Assembly (NCBI GenBank): GCA_031553235.1
Contig: JAVBLS010000019.1
Span: 96,345-160,344 of the forward strand
Direction: 5' to 3'
Origin: Frigididesulfovibrio sp031553235
GTDB taxonomy: Bacteria; Desulfobacterota; Desulfovibrionia; Desulfovibrionales; Desulfovibrionaceae
Length of the DNA: 64,000 nt
The notes beneath the pieces were generated by a model. That model had not been told where the DNA came from. It ran no database searches and saw nothing but the letters and a program-made list of their open reading frames with translations. Position 1 is the first letter of the stretch. Each line of letters begins with the position of its first letter. Of this stretch, positions 1 through 7,679 are shown piece after piece. The translations under genes were made by a program, and so were the position numbers.

Positions 1-795
1 CCCTTCACCTGTATCAATATTTAACTCTTGGTTGAAGGAGTCGCAACCGAATAGGAAAAATGAAAAGATGACCCCACTTGAGGTGTTTATTCGCAGCAAC
101 TTCAGGTTGCAGCTCTGAGAGAGAAAGCTGTTGAAACTTTGAATTTTGTTCGCATCGTACCAATAAAAAATATTTAATAAAGAATATTTCGTGGAAGTAG
201 ATGTTATCCATCCCCACGTGGAAACTTGCGTTGCCTTAAGATACATCTCATACACTTGGGGAACAAATGTATTTGAGCTGCTTCCGGCAGGACGTGAAGA
301 GTGTCGGACCGCGTGATCGATAGTTGTAAAGTTCCCGGCGCTTGTGGGCGCGAATTTCATCCAGACCCACTTGATGCCTTCCGCATTGGGGGCGACGTTC
401 AGCGAGGCGTAATCAAAGAGGTGCTCGGCTTTCGCGCCGGAAGCATAGTTGTCGCTTGTGCCGTCTCCCCAGTTCGCCGTGTAGGCCGCGCCTGAAAGAG
501 CGATGGCGTAGTCGTTCGGCCCGGCGGGCATGACCCCGAAAAGCATATAGATGGTGTTGTCCGTGGGAATTTCGCCCTCCCCCCAGGGCGGCGCGGGCCT
601 GTCGGCCGGGCGGGTCCAGCCGTCGTCGGAGGGTTCCCCGCCGCTGCCGGAGCCTTGCGGGATGGCCGCGATTTTCGTCGCGTATTGGCGGAAGGGCGTT
701 GCTTCCGGCACGTCCACGCCCTTGGCGGCGATGGCTTCGCGGATGGCGGTTTTCGTGCCCGCCAGATGGTTGAGCTTGTCGCTTGCGGCGCCCAT
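1..795 (-). CDS. Phage tail-fibre tip protein, partial at the left edge
   Basis: An open frame of 265 codons starts at ATG 795 and runs off the window without a stop, so the C-terminus is missing. The start overlaps the stop of the upstream fibre gene (ATGA), the usual sign of translational coupling. The N-terminal third looks like ordinary phage fibre sequence. The last 60 or so residues, ending in FNQELNIDTGEG, resemble the FNQPLN-type repeats of BspA-like (DUF285) leucine-rich surface proteins. Base composition falls sharply towards AT below about position 240, unlike the GC-rich genes around it, which suggests a swapped receptor-binding tip. The position at the end of the baseplate-fibre operon supports a host-recognition role. 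The BspA resemblance is from memory of the repeat pattern. Confidence 0.75.
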   Translation of the reverse strand, partial: MGAASDKLNHLAGTKTAIREAIAAKGVDVPEATPFRQYATKIAAIPQGSGSGGEPSDDGWTRPADRPAPPWGEGEIPTDNTIYMLFGVMPAGPNDYAIALSGAAYTANWGDGTSDNYASGAKAEHLFDYASLNVAPNAEGIKWVWMKFAPTSAGNFTTIDHAVRHSSRPAGSSSNTFVPQVYEMYLKATQVSTWGWITSTSTKYSLLNIFYWYDANKIQSFNSFLSQSCNLKLLRINTSSGVIFSFFLFGCDSFNQELNIDTGEG

Positions 796-1655
796 CACAC
801 GACCTCCCCGTTAATGGCGTCCAGGATGGTGGAGAGGGAGCCCAGGCTTTCGGCTATGGCCGTGTCCGTGTAAGTTTTGGCGGAGCGGAGGATTGCCTCG
901 GTATCGGCAATGCAGCGCCATGGTCCCCAGGTGACCACGGGCTTGTCGGGGTCGCCGGAGTCGATTGATCCGTAGCGGGTGAAAATCGTGTCCGTCGCGC
1001 CGCTCAGGCAATGCTGCAAAACGCAAAGCCCGTCGTTTGTCACGGAGACCTCGACCCACAGCGGCGTTGCCGCGTTGGGGGGGCCGTTGCTCACTCCGTC
1101 GCCGGTCAGGTGGATCTTGGCATGGTTGAAATAATACTTGTTGCAATCAAAGGGGTTTCCGTCGGTGTCCGTGGCCGTGAACATCCGGCTTTGGCTGACG
1201 GCATCGGCGTTGGCGTAGACGATGCCGGTCAAGTTCGTCATGTCCCGATTGACGGCCGCCACAGCGTCCTGCGCGGCCGACGCCGCGGTTTCGGCCGCTT
1301 CCGCAAGGGCCATGGCGTTGCCGGCCGTGGACACGGCTTGTCCCAGCACCTCCGCCGTTGCGCTCAAGCCGCTCTCAGCCGCCTGCGCCGTCTGTCGCGC
1401 CGCTTCCGCCCGCGCCGCCGCCGCCGTGGCCGTTGTTTCCGCCTGTTGGGCAATGGTCACGGCCTGTTGCGCGGAATCTTGCGCGGAATTTGCCGTGGCC
1501 ACGGCGTTTTCCGCAAGGCTTTTGGCTTCTTCGGCGCCGGCCGTGGAGTCTCCTATATAGCGCCCGAGTTCATTGATCGCTGTTTCCGTTTGTTTTTCAA
1601 ACGCTTCCCCGGACAGATCGCCGCTTGTGGGCACGTATCGAAATGCGTAGGACAT
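795..1655 (-). CDS. Phage tail-fibre shaft protein with long coiled coil
   Basis: The protein has 286 residues. Residues ~20-150 are almost entirely Ala, Glu, Gln, Thr and Ser in heptad-like order (repeats such as AEAAETAASAAQDAV), predicting a trimeric coiled-coil shaft. The C-terminal half (~150-286) is a small globular region of mixed composition containing WVEVSV and TRYGSID. The start at 1655 is supported by an AGGAGG sequence just upstream. It lies between a gp53-like fibre gene and the fibre-tip gene, overlapping the latter by ATGA. It probably joins the baseplate-proximal fibre to the tip. No enzymatic motif is visible. Confidence 0.75.
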   Translation of the reverse strand: MSYAFRYVPTSGDLSGEAFEKQTETAINELGRYIGDSTAGAEEAKSLAENAVATANSAQDSAQQAVTIAQQAETTATAAAARAEAARQTAQAAESGLSATAEVLGQAVSTAGNAMALAEAAETAASAAQDAVAAVNRDMTNLTGIVYANADAVSQSRMFTATDTDGNPFDCNKYYFNHAKIHLTGDGVSNGPPNAATPLWVEVSVTNDGLCVLQHCLSGATDTIFTRYGSIDSGDPDKPVVTWGPWRCIADTEAILRSAKTYTDTAIAESLGSLSTILDAINGEVV

Positions 1656-1686
1656 ACAGTCCGCCTCCTTCCTGCCGGCCGATTTT

Positions 1687-2535
1687 TTACCAGCCGATTG
1701 CTTGCCAATAGACCGGCGCGCTGCCGCCGGAGTTGTTGATGTCGTTCATGGTAATTTGGCACGTCGTGTTGCTGATGAGGTTCACGCCCCAGATTCCCTT
1801 GCGGTAGCTGCCGGGGCCGATGGTGGCCTGCACGTTGACGCAGAGCGAGGGGAACGGGATCGGGTAGGTGACGGTGAACGTGGCGCCGCCGCTTGAGGGG
1901 GTCTGGCCCCATTGCATGATGAACCCGTTGGGGTGCTTGACGTAGCCCGGATTGGTGAGGCTCTGCCCCCAGATCGCCCCGGAAGACGCAATCTGCGCGG
2001 CGACCCCGGCGGGGGTGGCGGCCTTGTCGCGGCTGGTTTTGTCGGAATCGGCGGCCAGGGTGACGATGCCCTGGGGGGAGCCGTCAAGCGCGGGGGTTGC
2101 CGGGCCGGCCACGGGGGCCGAGCCGACGCCCAGAAACTCGGCGAAGTTTTTCCAGTATGCCGCGTTCGTCCCCGGCGCGACGGCCCCGGCGGAGGTTGCC
2201 GGGCCGCTGGGGTTCACGCACCACCAGATCGCGCCCTCGGCAACGACAATGGCCGGCTGCTGATAGTTGACGGCCGCGTTGTGCGGCCACAGGCCTCCGG
2301 ATTGCTGCCAGAAGGCGAAGGCCGAAAGCATGTGGAAGGCGCCGTTGAAATCGAGCCGGTTGGGGGCGATGCCCCCCTGCGAGAGCGGCACCTGGGTTTC
2401 GCTGGGGAAGCCCTCTTTTTGCGAGGCCCGGCCAGGGCCGGCTTTGTCGTCGGGCGGCATCTGGTACGTGCCGTTGTCGGCAAAGGGGCGCGAAAAAAGG
2501 GTTGCGGGAACGGAGGGAATTTTGTCGAAGGCCAT
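1687..2535 (-). CDS. Phage tail-fibre protein with gp53-like C-terminal domain
   Basis: The protein has 282 residues. Its N-terminal ~130 residues, including PLSQGGIAPNRLDFNGAF, match the baseplate-attachment region common in myovirus tail-fibre proteins. The C-terminal ~80 residues contain GFIMQWGQ and YPIPFPS, the hallmark of the gp53-like tail-fibre C-terminal domain. The protein is expected to form part of the trimeric fibre that contacts the cell surface. It follows the DUF2612 baseplate gene and precedes the coiled-coil fibre gene in one minus-strand operon. Confidence 0.8.
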   Translation of the reverse strand: MAFDKIPSVPATLFSRPFADNGTYQMPPDDKAGPGRASQKEGFPSETQVPLSQGGIAPNRLDFNGAFHMLSAFAFWQQSGGLWPHNAAVNYQQPAIVVAEGAIWWCVNPSGPATSAGAVAPGTNAAYWKNFAEFLGVGSAPVAGPATPALDGSPQGIVTLAADSDKTSRDKAATPAGVAAQIASSGAIWGQSLTNPGYVKHPNGFIMQWGQTPSSGGATFTVTYPIPFPSLCVNVQATIGPGSYRKGIWGVNLISNTTCQITMNDINNSGGSAPVYWQAIGW

Positions 2536-2561
2536 GTTGTTGGCTCCTGTTTATGATTATC

Positions 2562-2586
2562 GAGCAATTTCAAAGTGAAATTGCTC
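2562..2586. repeat. Perfect GAGCAATTT palindrome overlapping a stop codon
   Basis: A 25-base near-perfect inverted repeat (arms GAGCAATTTC and GAAATTGCTC) overlaps the 3' end of the DUF2612 gene and supplies its TGA stop at 2570-2572. The same palindrome type recurs in intergenic repeats near 52.85, 59.27 and 60.75 kb. It can fold as a hairpin and may act as a weak terminator. Confidence 0.7.
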
Positions 2587-3391
2587 TGGACATATCCCCC
2601 GCGAACGGGGCTTGATTGAAAGGCTGCATGGTCGAGTTGTCGAAGCCGAAAGTACGCGTCGGGTCGAGGGCGTAGAGTTCCCAGCCGACGCCGGCCCCGC
2701 GGGCCAGGGTTCCGGCAACCTTGAACACGGCAAGTTGCACGGGCGTCATGGGGGACTCGAAAACCCAGCGGATCGCCATGGTGCCGATTTCCAGCACATA
2801 GGCCACCCCGGGCGACGCAGTCCGCGCCGTCGGGCGCTTCGAGCGACGCGGGCGGGTTTCGGGGCTTTGCTCCGGAACATCCGTCCCGCCAAGGAGCGGG
2901 TGAAAGACGCGGGTATCGATCAGCACGGACAGCAGCTTGTTTTGCGTGGCCGCGTCCGAGGCCGAAATGTTGGCGAGGGCCTTGTAGAGCAACAGCAGGC
3001 GGAACAGCTCGTCGTCGAGGGTGATCCGGTTTGGGTCGTGCGAGCCGGAGTCGGGGGCAAAGGGGGCCAGGCCGAAGCCGGCAAGGCCGGAGAGCGCAAA
3101 GCCGAAGCAGTCGCCCGCGTAGGGGCCGGAGATGGTCCGGCCCACCTGCAGAATTTCCCCCCAGTTGTCCAGGCCGGCGCCCTCGGCCGTGTGGATGTCG
3201 AACATCTTTTCATAGAACAGCCCGACGTCGGCCTGCGGGTCGATGCGTTCCTGAAAGCCGGCCGCCAGGGCCAGAATCTTCTTGCTCGCGCTGTATTGGC
3301 TCTGGATGGCGTAGCCGGTGTGCTCGCGGATGTTTTCCAGCGCGCGGGTGTTGGGTGTGTCGCGCCAGTTGCGCCAAGTATGCATGCCCAT
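2570..3391 (-). CDS. DUF2612-family baseplate protein
   Basis: The protein has 273 residues. Its central part (LALAAGFQERIDPQADV, LDNWGEILQVGR, LDDELFRLLLLYKALAN) is typical of DUF2612 phage proteins, which sit directly after baseplate protein J and are thought to connect the baseplate wedge with the fibres, like P2 gpI. It starts 3 bases after the J stop codon, so the two are probably translationally coupled. The last residues (SRAISL) are encoded by an intergenic-type palindromic repeat, suggesting that the repeat replaced the original end of the gene. Confidence 0.85.
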   Translation of the reverse strand: MGMHTWRNWRDTPNTRALENIREHTGYAIQSQYSASKKILALAAGFQERIDPQADVGLFYEKMFDIHTAEGAGLDNWGEILQVGRTISGPYAGDCFGFALSGLAGFGLAPFAPDSGSHDPNRITLDDELFRLLLLYKALANISASDAATQNKLLSVLIDTRVFHPLLGGTDVPEQSPETRPRRSKRPTARTASPGVAYVLEIGTMAIRWVFESPMTPVQLAVFKVAGTLARGAGVGWELYALDPTRTFGFDNSTMQPFNQAPFAGDMSRAISL

Positions 3392-3394
3392 GGC

Positions 3395-4639
3395 TCACCC
3401 CTGCGCGATCTGTATGTTGCCCAAGGCAGTGACCGGCTCCCTGTCGCCGTTGACCGTGATCACGTCGGCATAGGCCTCCGGCGCGGGCGCGTCTTGGCGG
3501 AGGGCGATTTCGATGCTTTGGATGTTGTGCACGCCTTCCACGGCCAGGGCCGCCCGGAAGAAGCGCGAGGCGTAGACCGTGGAGGCCAGGCCGATGCGGG
3601 CGTTGCCCGAGGTCTGGTTCAGGCCGTGGAAGTCTTGGTACAGCGCTTCTTTCAGGGCGGCGATTTGCGCGGCGGTGGGCGCGGAGCCTGCCCCGAGGGC
3701 GACCTTGATCCAGAAGTTGGTCGTTTTCGGCCGCAGAATCCGGTAGGTATACACGGCATTGGCGTAGTCGGCGGCCGTGTGGACGATTGTGGTGTTGCCG
3801 CCGGTGTCGCAGCCGTTGTCTTTTTTGTTGTAGATGGCCCGGGCGATGTCCGCGTCCTCGCCGCCATAGACGCAGACGGTTATGCCGTGCCCGGGCACGG
3901 TCACCCCGTATTTCACGACCGGGTTCGGGCCGATGTTTTCCAGCACCTGCACATCTAGCACCCCGGGCAGATTGGCGATGGCGCCGAAAAGCGCGCCCGT
4001 GGACCCGTGGGCGTTGGCGGCCACGGAGGCGGCCCGGCGGGCCTCGAATTCCGAGCGGGTTTCCAGGTGGCGGCCCACGGCCCCGGCCGCCTCGTTGTCC
4101 ACGCCGTCCCAGCCCGGGACCACGCTGATGATGGCGGTCACGGAGTGGGCCGGAATCTCGATGGGCCCGTTTTCGGACACCCGGAAGGTGGTTTCGGCCG
4201 TGCCGGGCGGATAAGGCGCCGCGCCGATGGCCACGGAGCGGTTGCAGATCAGCGTGTGCCCGTTCAGGGACCGCACCAGGGCGCCGTAGGGGATAACCGT
4301 GCCGTTCAGGCCGCTCAGCCGGCAGGTGACCACCGTGGGTTCCTCCTGCTTGCGGTCGAGAAAATAGATGTACCCGAGCGCATCTTGCCACCTGCCCGAG
4401 GCTGTTTTGGGGGTGAACTGGCCGGCGAGAAAGAGCATCTCGGCGTTTTTGGCCTCGATCTCGGCGACCTCGGCATCGATCAACTGCCCGGCCGGGGTGG
4501 AGGGTTCGGTGTCCAGGGCGGGCAGGTCGGGGTCGAAGAAGGCCCGCCGCCAGTCTTCGGCCACGCCTTCGCGGATGGCCGAGGTGTCCGGGGAAAAGAG
4601 CCCGGTGTCGGGGTTGAAAATAAGTCCGGATCTCGCCAT
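3395..4639 (-). CDS. Baseplate J-like wedge protein
   Basis: The protein has 414 residues, within the normal range for baseplate J proteins. It opens with the family's usual MARSGLIFNPDTGLFSPDT segment and contains the conserved block GVDNEAAGAVGRHLETRSEFEARRAASV (about residues 165-195). The C-terminal part (DVITVNGDREPVTALGNI) is the typical end. It forms the wedge of the contractile baseplate with the gp25-like protein, whose stop codon overlaps its start (ATGA), and with the downstream DUF2612 protein. Confidence 0.92.
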   Translation of the reverse strand: MARSGLIFNPDTGLFSPDTSAIREGVAEDWRRAFFDPDLPALDTEPSTPAGQLIDAEVAEIEAKNAEMLFLAGQFTPKTASGRWQDALGYIYFLDRKQEEPTVVTCRLSGLNGTVIPYGALVRSLNGHTLICNRSVAIGAAPYPPGTAETTFRVSENGPIEIPAHSVTAIISVVPGWDGVDNEAAGAVGRHLETRSEFEARRAASVAANAHGSTGALFGAIANLPGVLDVQVLENIGPNPVVKYGVTVPGHGITVCVYGGEDADIARAIYNKKDNGCDTGGNTTIVHTAADYANAVYTYRILRPKTTNFWIKVALGAGSAPTAAQIAALKEALYQDFHGLNQTSGNARIGLASTVYASRFFRAALAVEGVHNIQSIEIALRQDAPAPEAYADVITVNGDREPVTALGNIQIAQG

Positions 4640-5106
4640 CAGCGTTCTCCTCCCTTGAGGCCGTCGGCGGATGCGAAGCGTGCCGGGCGCTGGGGTGAAG
4701 AGGGAGCGCCCGCGAGGTTCACCCTCGCGGACATGGGCGCGGCCGATGAGCGGCCGAAAGTCGAAAATCGGATATCCCCGGCCGGAGCGCGGGTTTTGGG
4801 GTCGAAGTCGGTGATTTCCACCGACAGCACCTCTTTGACGTCCGGCACGGACAGGGCCGCCCGGCGCAGGCAGGAGCGCACCGCCGAGACGTTGACCCGC
4901 CTGCCCAGCTCGATCAGAAAGTGCGGCACGCCCCGCTCCCGGGCGAAGTAGGCGTCGTTGGTGAACAGGCGGGCCTCGTTGGCCACGTTCTGGGCCGTGG
5001 CCGCCTCGTCCCGGGCCAGGGCGATGCGGCCCACGCCGTCCAGGGTGAGATCCCAGGTCGCGGGCTCAAGGCGCAAGGTTCGGCGCCTGTGTCGGGTTGT
5101 GCTCAT
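4639..5106 (-). CDS. gp25/W-like baseplate wedge protein
   Basis: The protein has 155 residues. It shows the lysozyme-like gp25/W pattern of contractile injection systems, with the segment RIALARDEAATAQNVANEAR and a later VRSCLRRAALSVPDVKEV stretch. The Arg/Ser-rich tail from about residue 125 looks disordered. It immediately precedes baseplate J with an ATGA overlap, the conserved order in contractile phages. The upstream gap of ~600 bases holds degenerate cargo, so this gene starts a new translation block within the operon. Confidence 0.8.
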   Translation of the reverse strand: MSTTRHRRRTLRLEPATWDLTLDGVGRIALARDEAATAQNVANEARLFTNDAYFARERGVPHFLIELGRRVNVSAVRSCLRRAALSVPDVKEVLSVEITDFDPKTRAPAGDIRFSTFGRSSAAPMSARVNLAGAPSSPQRPARFASADGLKGGER

Positions 5107-5258
5107 GTTTTTTCTCCTTTCTTTTTGGGTCTGCCGCCAAACCCGGCGGCTCCCGCGGCGGCGGCGCCGAACCCGGCATGTTTGGTTGCTTGGTTGGGCC
5201 GGTTTTGCCGCTCAGGAACAATCAAAACATGTTTCCCGGCTTAGTGCAGCAAAGTGGG

Positions 5259-5275
5259 TGGTAAATTTACCACAT
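5259..5275. promoter_or_regulatory. AAATTT-centred palindrome
   Basis: The sequence TGGTAAATTTACCA is a perfect palindrome in the gap upstream of the gp25-like gene. A related palindrome (GTAGGTAAATTTACTAC) lies near 15.83 kb upstream of the neck gene. ATGAAATTTCAT occurs near 7.60 kb, and a half version near 28.93 kb. These could be binding sites for a regulator or remnants of repeats; function is unknown. Confidence 0.35.
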
Positions 5276-5369
5276 TGGTCCGGAGGGGTGGGCGGGGCGA
5301 GGATGAGGAGGGGTCGGCGGCAGGCCGAAGGCCGGCGGAGGCGGTGGACCGGAATGCGGTGAGGGCCGC

Positions 5370-5513
5370 TCAGACCCCGCGGCAAAGTTGTGCCGCCGCG
5401 CAGACCGCATTCCACGAAATCAGGGCGAAGCAGAGCATTGGCAATGCAAAGGTGCCGACGACGGCCAAAACGGGCCACGCGTGGATGAACCGTGGATGCG
5501 TCATCAGACTCAT
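5370..5513 (-). pseudogene. Truncated copy (N-terminus) of the small membrane protein
   Basis: A 47-codon reading frame starts MSLMTHPRFIHAWPVLAVVG and clearly parallels the start of the intact membrane protein at 5731-6087 (MSLIKHPLFVYAWPFLAVAG). After about 30 residues the similarity ends and the frame runs into a TGAGCGG repeat that supplies its stop. It is best read as a decayed 5' fragment of a paralogous gene in a tandem array. Confidence 0.6.
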
Positions 5514-5543
5514 ACGTATTTCAGTCATGGACTCGTTGCGTCG

Positions 5544-5669
5544 TTAAGGGAGCCCGAAAAAAGTAAAGGAAAGACGGTTGACGGCCCACAGCCCCGGAAG
5601 TCCACAGAGCACCCAGGCAACGAACAGGGGCAACAGCGCCACAAATAACCCGAAGCGCCTGCGAAGCAT
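5544..5669 (-). pseudogene. Truncated copy (C-terminus) of the small membrane protein
   Basis: This 41-codon frame contains LFVAWVLCGLPGLWAVN, which parallels MLATWLLCGYPGAGCA at the C-terminus of the intact protein at 5731-6087 and AAWVLCGFPGICAVS in the fragment at 6114-6194. Only the last hydrophobic segment is preserved. It is the second half of a broken paralogue and is separated from the 5' fragment at 5370-5513. Confidence 0.55.
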
Positions 5670-5730
5670 ATTCGGAGTCGCTTCGGGAAAATTATGTGAA
5701 GCGCGGGGAGGGACTGCAGGAGAATGGTAT

Positions 5731-6087
5731 TTACTCATTCCACATGACGGCGATGTGCAGCAGTATGGCGCAGCCCGCGCCTGGGTAGCCGCAGAGCAAC
5801 CAGGTGGCGAGCATGCTCCAGTACAAACTGTCTCCACAGGGATTTTTGAACCAGCGGCCAAAGGCGCAGAGCATCACGGAACCGGCGATGCAGGTATAGA
5901 CCACGCCCCACCAGCCCAGGGAAAGCAGCCGGACATAGAACTGCAGCAGCAGCTTGAGGGCACGCGGGCTGAAGGGCTCCATACCCATGGGGACCACGGC
6001 CCAATACAGCATGGGGAGCACAATGATTCCGGCAACGGCCAGGAAGGGCCAGGCGTAAACGAACAACGGATGTTTGATCAGGCTCAT
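5731..6087 (-). CDS. Small multi-pass membrane protein, candidate immunity protein
   Basis: The product has 118 residues from ATG 6087 (MSLIKHPLFVYAWPFLAVAG). It has about three to four hydrophobic segments: ~13-35, ~45-60, ~63-80 and ~92-112. No family was recognised. It is the only intact member of an array: pieces of at least two further copies lie on both sides (6114-6194, 5544-5669 and 5370-5513). The array follows a decayed cargo gene directly behind the phage spike. Tandem small membrane paralogues behind an effector gene are typical of immunity proteins in polymorphic toxin loci, but that role is inferred from arrangement only. The reading frame is continuous with the cargo frame upstream, so a longer fusion product cannot be excluded. 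Confidence 0.55.
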   Translation of the reverse strand: MSLIKHPLFVYAWPFLAVAGIIVLPMLYWAVVPMGMEPFSPRALKLLLQFYVRLLSLGWWGVVYTCIAGSVMLCAFGRWFKNPCGDSLYWSMLATWLLCGYPGAGCAILLHIAVMWNE

Positions 6088-6630
6088 AACGATGCCCGGT
6101 GGGAAAGGTGAGTTTAACCGTGGAAACCGGCAAAGGAAAGTACCGACACGGCGCATATGCCGGGGAATCCGCAGAGTACCCAGGCGGCGAACATGCTTTC
6201 GATTAAAGTACGAGGTATATTCATAGCTGAATTTCAAGAACTTTTCAACTATGTGCAGGTTCGAGAGAGTAAGAAAGTCGTTGCTGCCGTCGATGCTCTT
6301 CCCACGTTCTACCGTTTTTTGGGTATGGTATTTAGCCAACCACTCCTGCCAGGGAGCTTCCGTGAAGTGAAACTCCCGGCTCTCTCCTGCCGGCAGGGAC
6401 GCAAGTCCGGGTATTTCCTTGAGCAGAATTTTACCTAAAGACTGTTGTGCGGCCTTGTTCAAAATATAGGGAGGCTCCGGAGAATTCGGATTGATGAAGT
6501 TTTGATAGGCTGTTCCGGCTCTTTCAAAAGACATGATCCAGCCCCAATCAACCCAGTAGGGTTCTTTATTGGCGTCGGCGTTGGTGTCTTTCTTTTTCGG
6601 CTCTTCCCAGAACGCAATGAAGGCGTCTTC
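6088..6630 (-). pseudogene. Decayed spike-cargo (effector-like) gene
   Basis: Directly after the spike stop codon, in the same frame, an open frame without an early start reads EDAFIAFWEEPKKKDTNA and then PYWVDWGWIMSFERAGTAYQ. It continues for about 140 residues before merging into the membrane-protein array. An ATG in another frame inside the spike gene would give MPWKFEK just before this segment, so a single-base frameshift at the start is likely. The WVDWGW-S-ARA-Y pattern reminded me of DUF6402-type secretion effectors, but only from memory. The 3' part (6114-6194) contains a membrane-protein fragment in another frame. The locus therefore looks like a broken effector followed by immunity-like genes. 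Confidence 0.45.
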
Positions 6631-7497
6631 TCAAATTTCCACGGCATTGTACCCCATCTCCCCCGGGCCGGGCGTATCTTCCACTTCTCCCCCGCCCACC
6701 GGTCCTTGGCTCTCGCCCCCGCCCTGCTCCACGCCGCTGTGGGTGTGGCTGTCCAGGCTGACGGCATTCGAAATAATCGCCCCGCCGGTGTTTTCGATAC
6801 CTCCTCTGGTGCGCATGGGCCCGGCGGCGCCTCGGCTCACTCCTTCGACCGTGAGGTTGCCGGTGACCCGGGCGTTGCCGTCCAGGACGATCTGCGGCGC
6901 CTCAAGGGTGACCCGGCCGCTGCCGATCACGTTGACGTTGCCGGAGCCGGTGCGGATCTCGATGTTCCCGGATTCCCGGCAGGAGATCTCCACATTGGCC
7001 GCCTTGGTGGACAGGGAGATGTCGCCCGAGGCCGGGTTCAGATGCAGCCAGATTTCCGGGGTCTCGCCGAGAAAGCCGTTGAAGAGAAAGCCGTCGGCCT
7101 GGTCGAAGCGGCGGAAGGAGCCGGGCGGCACCGGGGCGTTTTTGCCCGTGGCCACGCCCGAGGAATCGCGCTTCATGAACACGGCCACGCCCTTGTCGCC
7201 GGGCTGCGGGTCCATGACGATGGCCGCCTTGCCCGCCTGGGGGCGGTAGAAGGGCATTTTCGGGATGGAAGCGGGCGGCAGGGTTCTGTTGAAGCCGTCG
7301 ACGGGGCAGACCAGGGGCGTGGCCGAGGCGTGCCCGGCCGGGCCCTCGGTGCCGCTCTGCCCGGCCTCGTCGATGGCGACCACCTCGGCCGTGTTGACCC
7401 CGGCCCAGATGCTCTGCTCGACGAAAAAGCTCAGGGCATTGGCCGGGGAGTTGGCGCTGGTGAGTTTTTTGCTGCCTTTGACGGTGTTGGAGCTCAT
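6631..7497 (-). CDS. Gp138/gpV-like membrane-puncturing tail spike
   Basis: The protein has 288 residues from ATG 7497, chosen because GGAGGG lies just upstream; an upstream start at 7581 has no such site. It contains the OB-fold segment QPGDKGVAVFMKRD (~residues 125-140), the marker of Gp138/gpV-type spike proteins. Residues ~175-250 are alternating β-strand repeats (GNIEIRTGSGNVNVIGSG) that would form the triple-stranded β-helix needle, followed by a His motif (DSHTHSGV). It caps the central tail tube and pierces the cell envelope. Unusually, the gene directly downstream is a decayed effector-like frame rather than a baseplate gene, suggesting the spike carried cargo. Confidence 0.85.
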   Translation of the reverse strand: MSSNTVKGSKKLTSANSPANALSFFVEQSIWAGVNTAEVVAIDEAGQSGTEGPAGHASATPLVCPVDGFNRTLPPASIPKMPFYRPQAGKAAIVMDPQPGDKGVAVFMKRDSSGVATGKNAPVPPGSFRRFDQADGFLFNGFLGETPEIWLHLNPASGDISLSTKAANVEISCRESGNIEIRTGSGNVNVIGSGRVTLEAPQIVLDGNARVTGNLTVEGVSRGAAGPMRTRGGIENTGGAIISNAVSLDSHTHSGVEQGGGESQGPVGGGEVEDTPGPGEMGYNAVEI

Positions 7498-7679
7498 GGG
7501 GTGCCCTCCTTCAAGGTGGTGCGGCGGCGCAACGACGGGAAAAGCCGCGTTGGGACGTGCCGAGTCCTTAAAGGTTGGCATGGCCCCGAGCCGCTGTCAC
7601 GAATGGAGGAATGAAATTTCATATATTGGCACAGGGCCGCCCTTCGCAGCCCCGGTTCGGCGGGCGAAGCCCGCTTGGG

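Noticed and set aside
14..217. Small protein of 67 codons on the minus strand at the left end
   Set aside because: It lies in another frame inside the partial tail-fibre gene, which continues uninterrupted through this region with better coding character.
2612..3958. Long plus-strand open frame of 448 codons opposite the baseplate genes
   Set aside because: It is the reverse-strand shadow of GC-rich baseplate J and DUF2612 genes. It has no ribosome-binding site and an Arg/Gly-rich composition without a family match. Other long plus-strand frames at 12.7-14.4, 18.8-20.9, 24.2-25.6, 34.6-36.4 and 36.4-39.3 kb were rejected for the same reason.
6631..6633. Selenocysteine readthrough at the spike stop
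   Set aside because: Desulfovibrio-type bacteria use selenocysteine, but no selenocysteine-insertion hairpin was recognisable and spike proteins are not known selenoproteins. A frameshift or stop separating decayed cargo is simpler.
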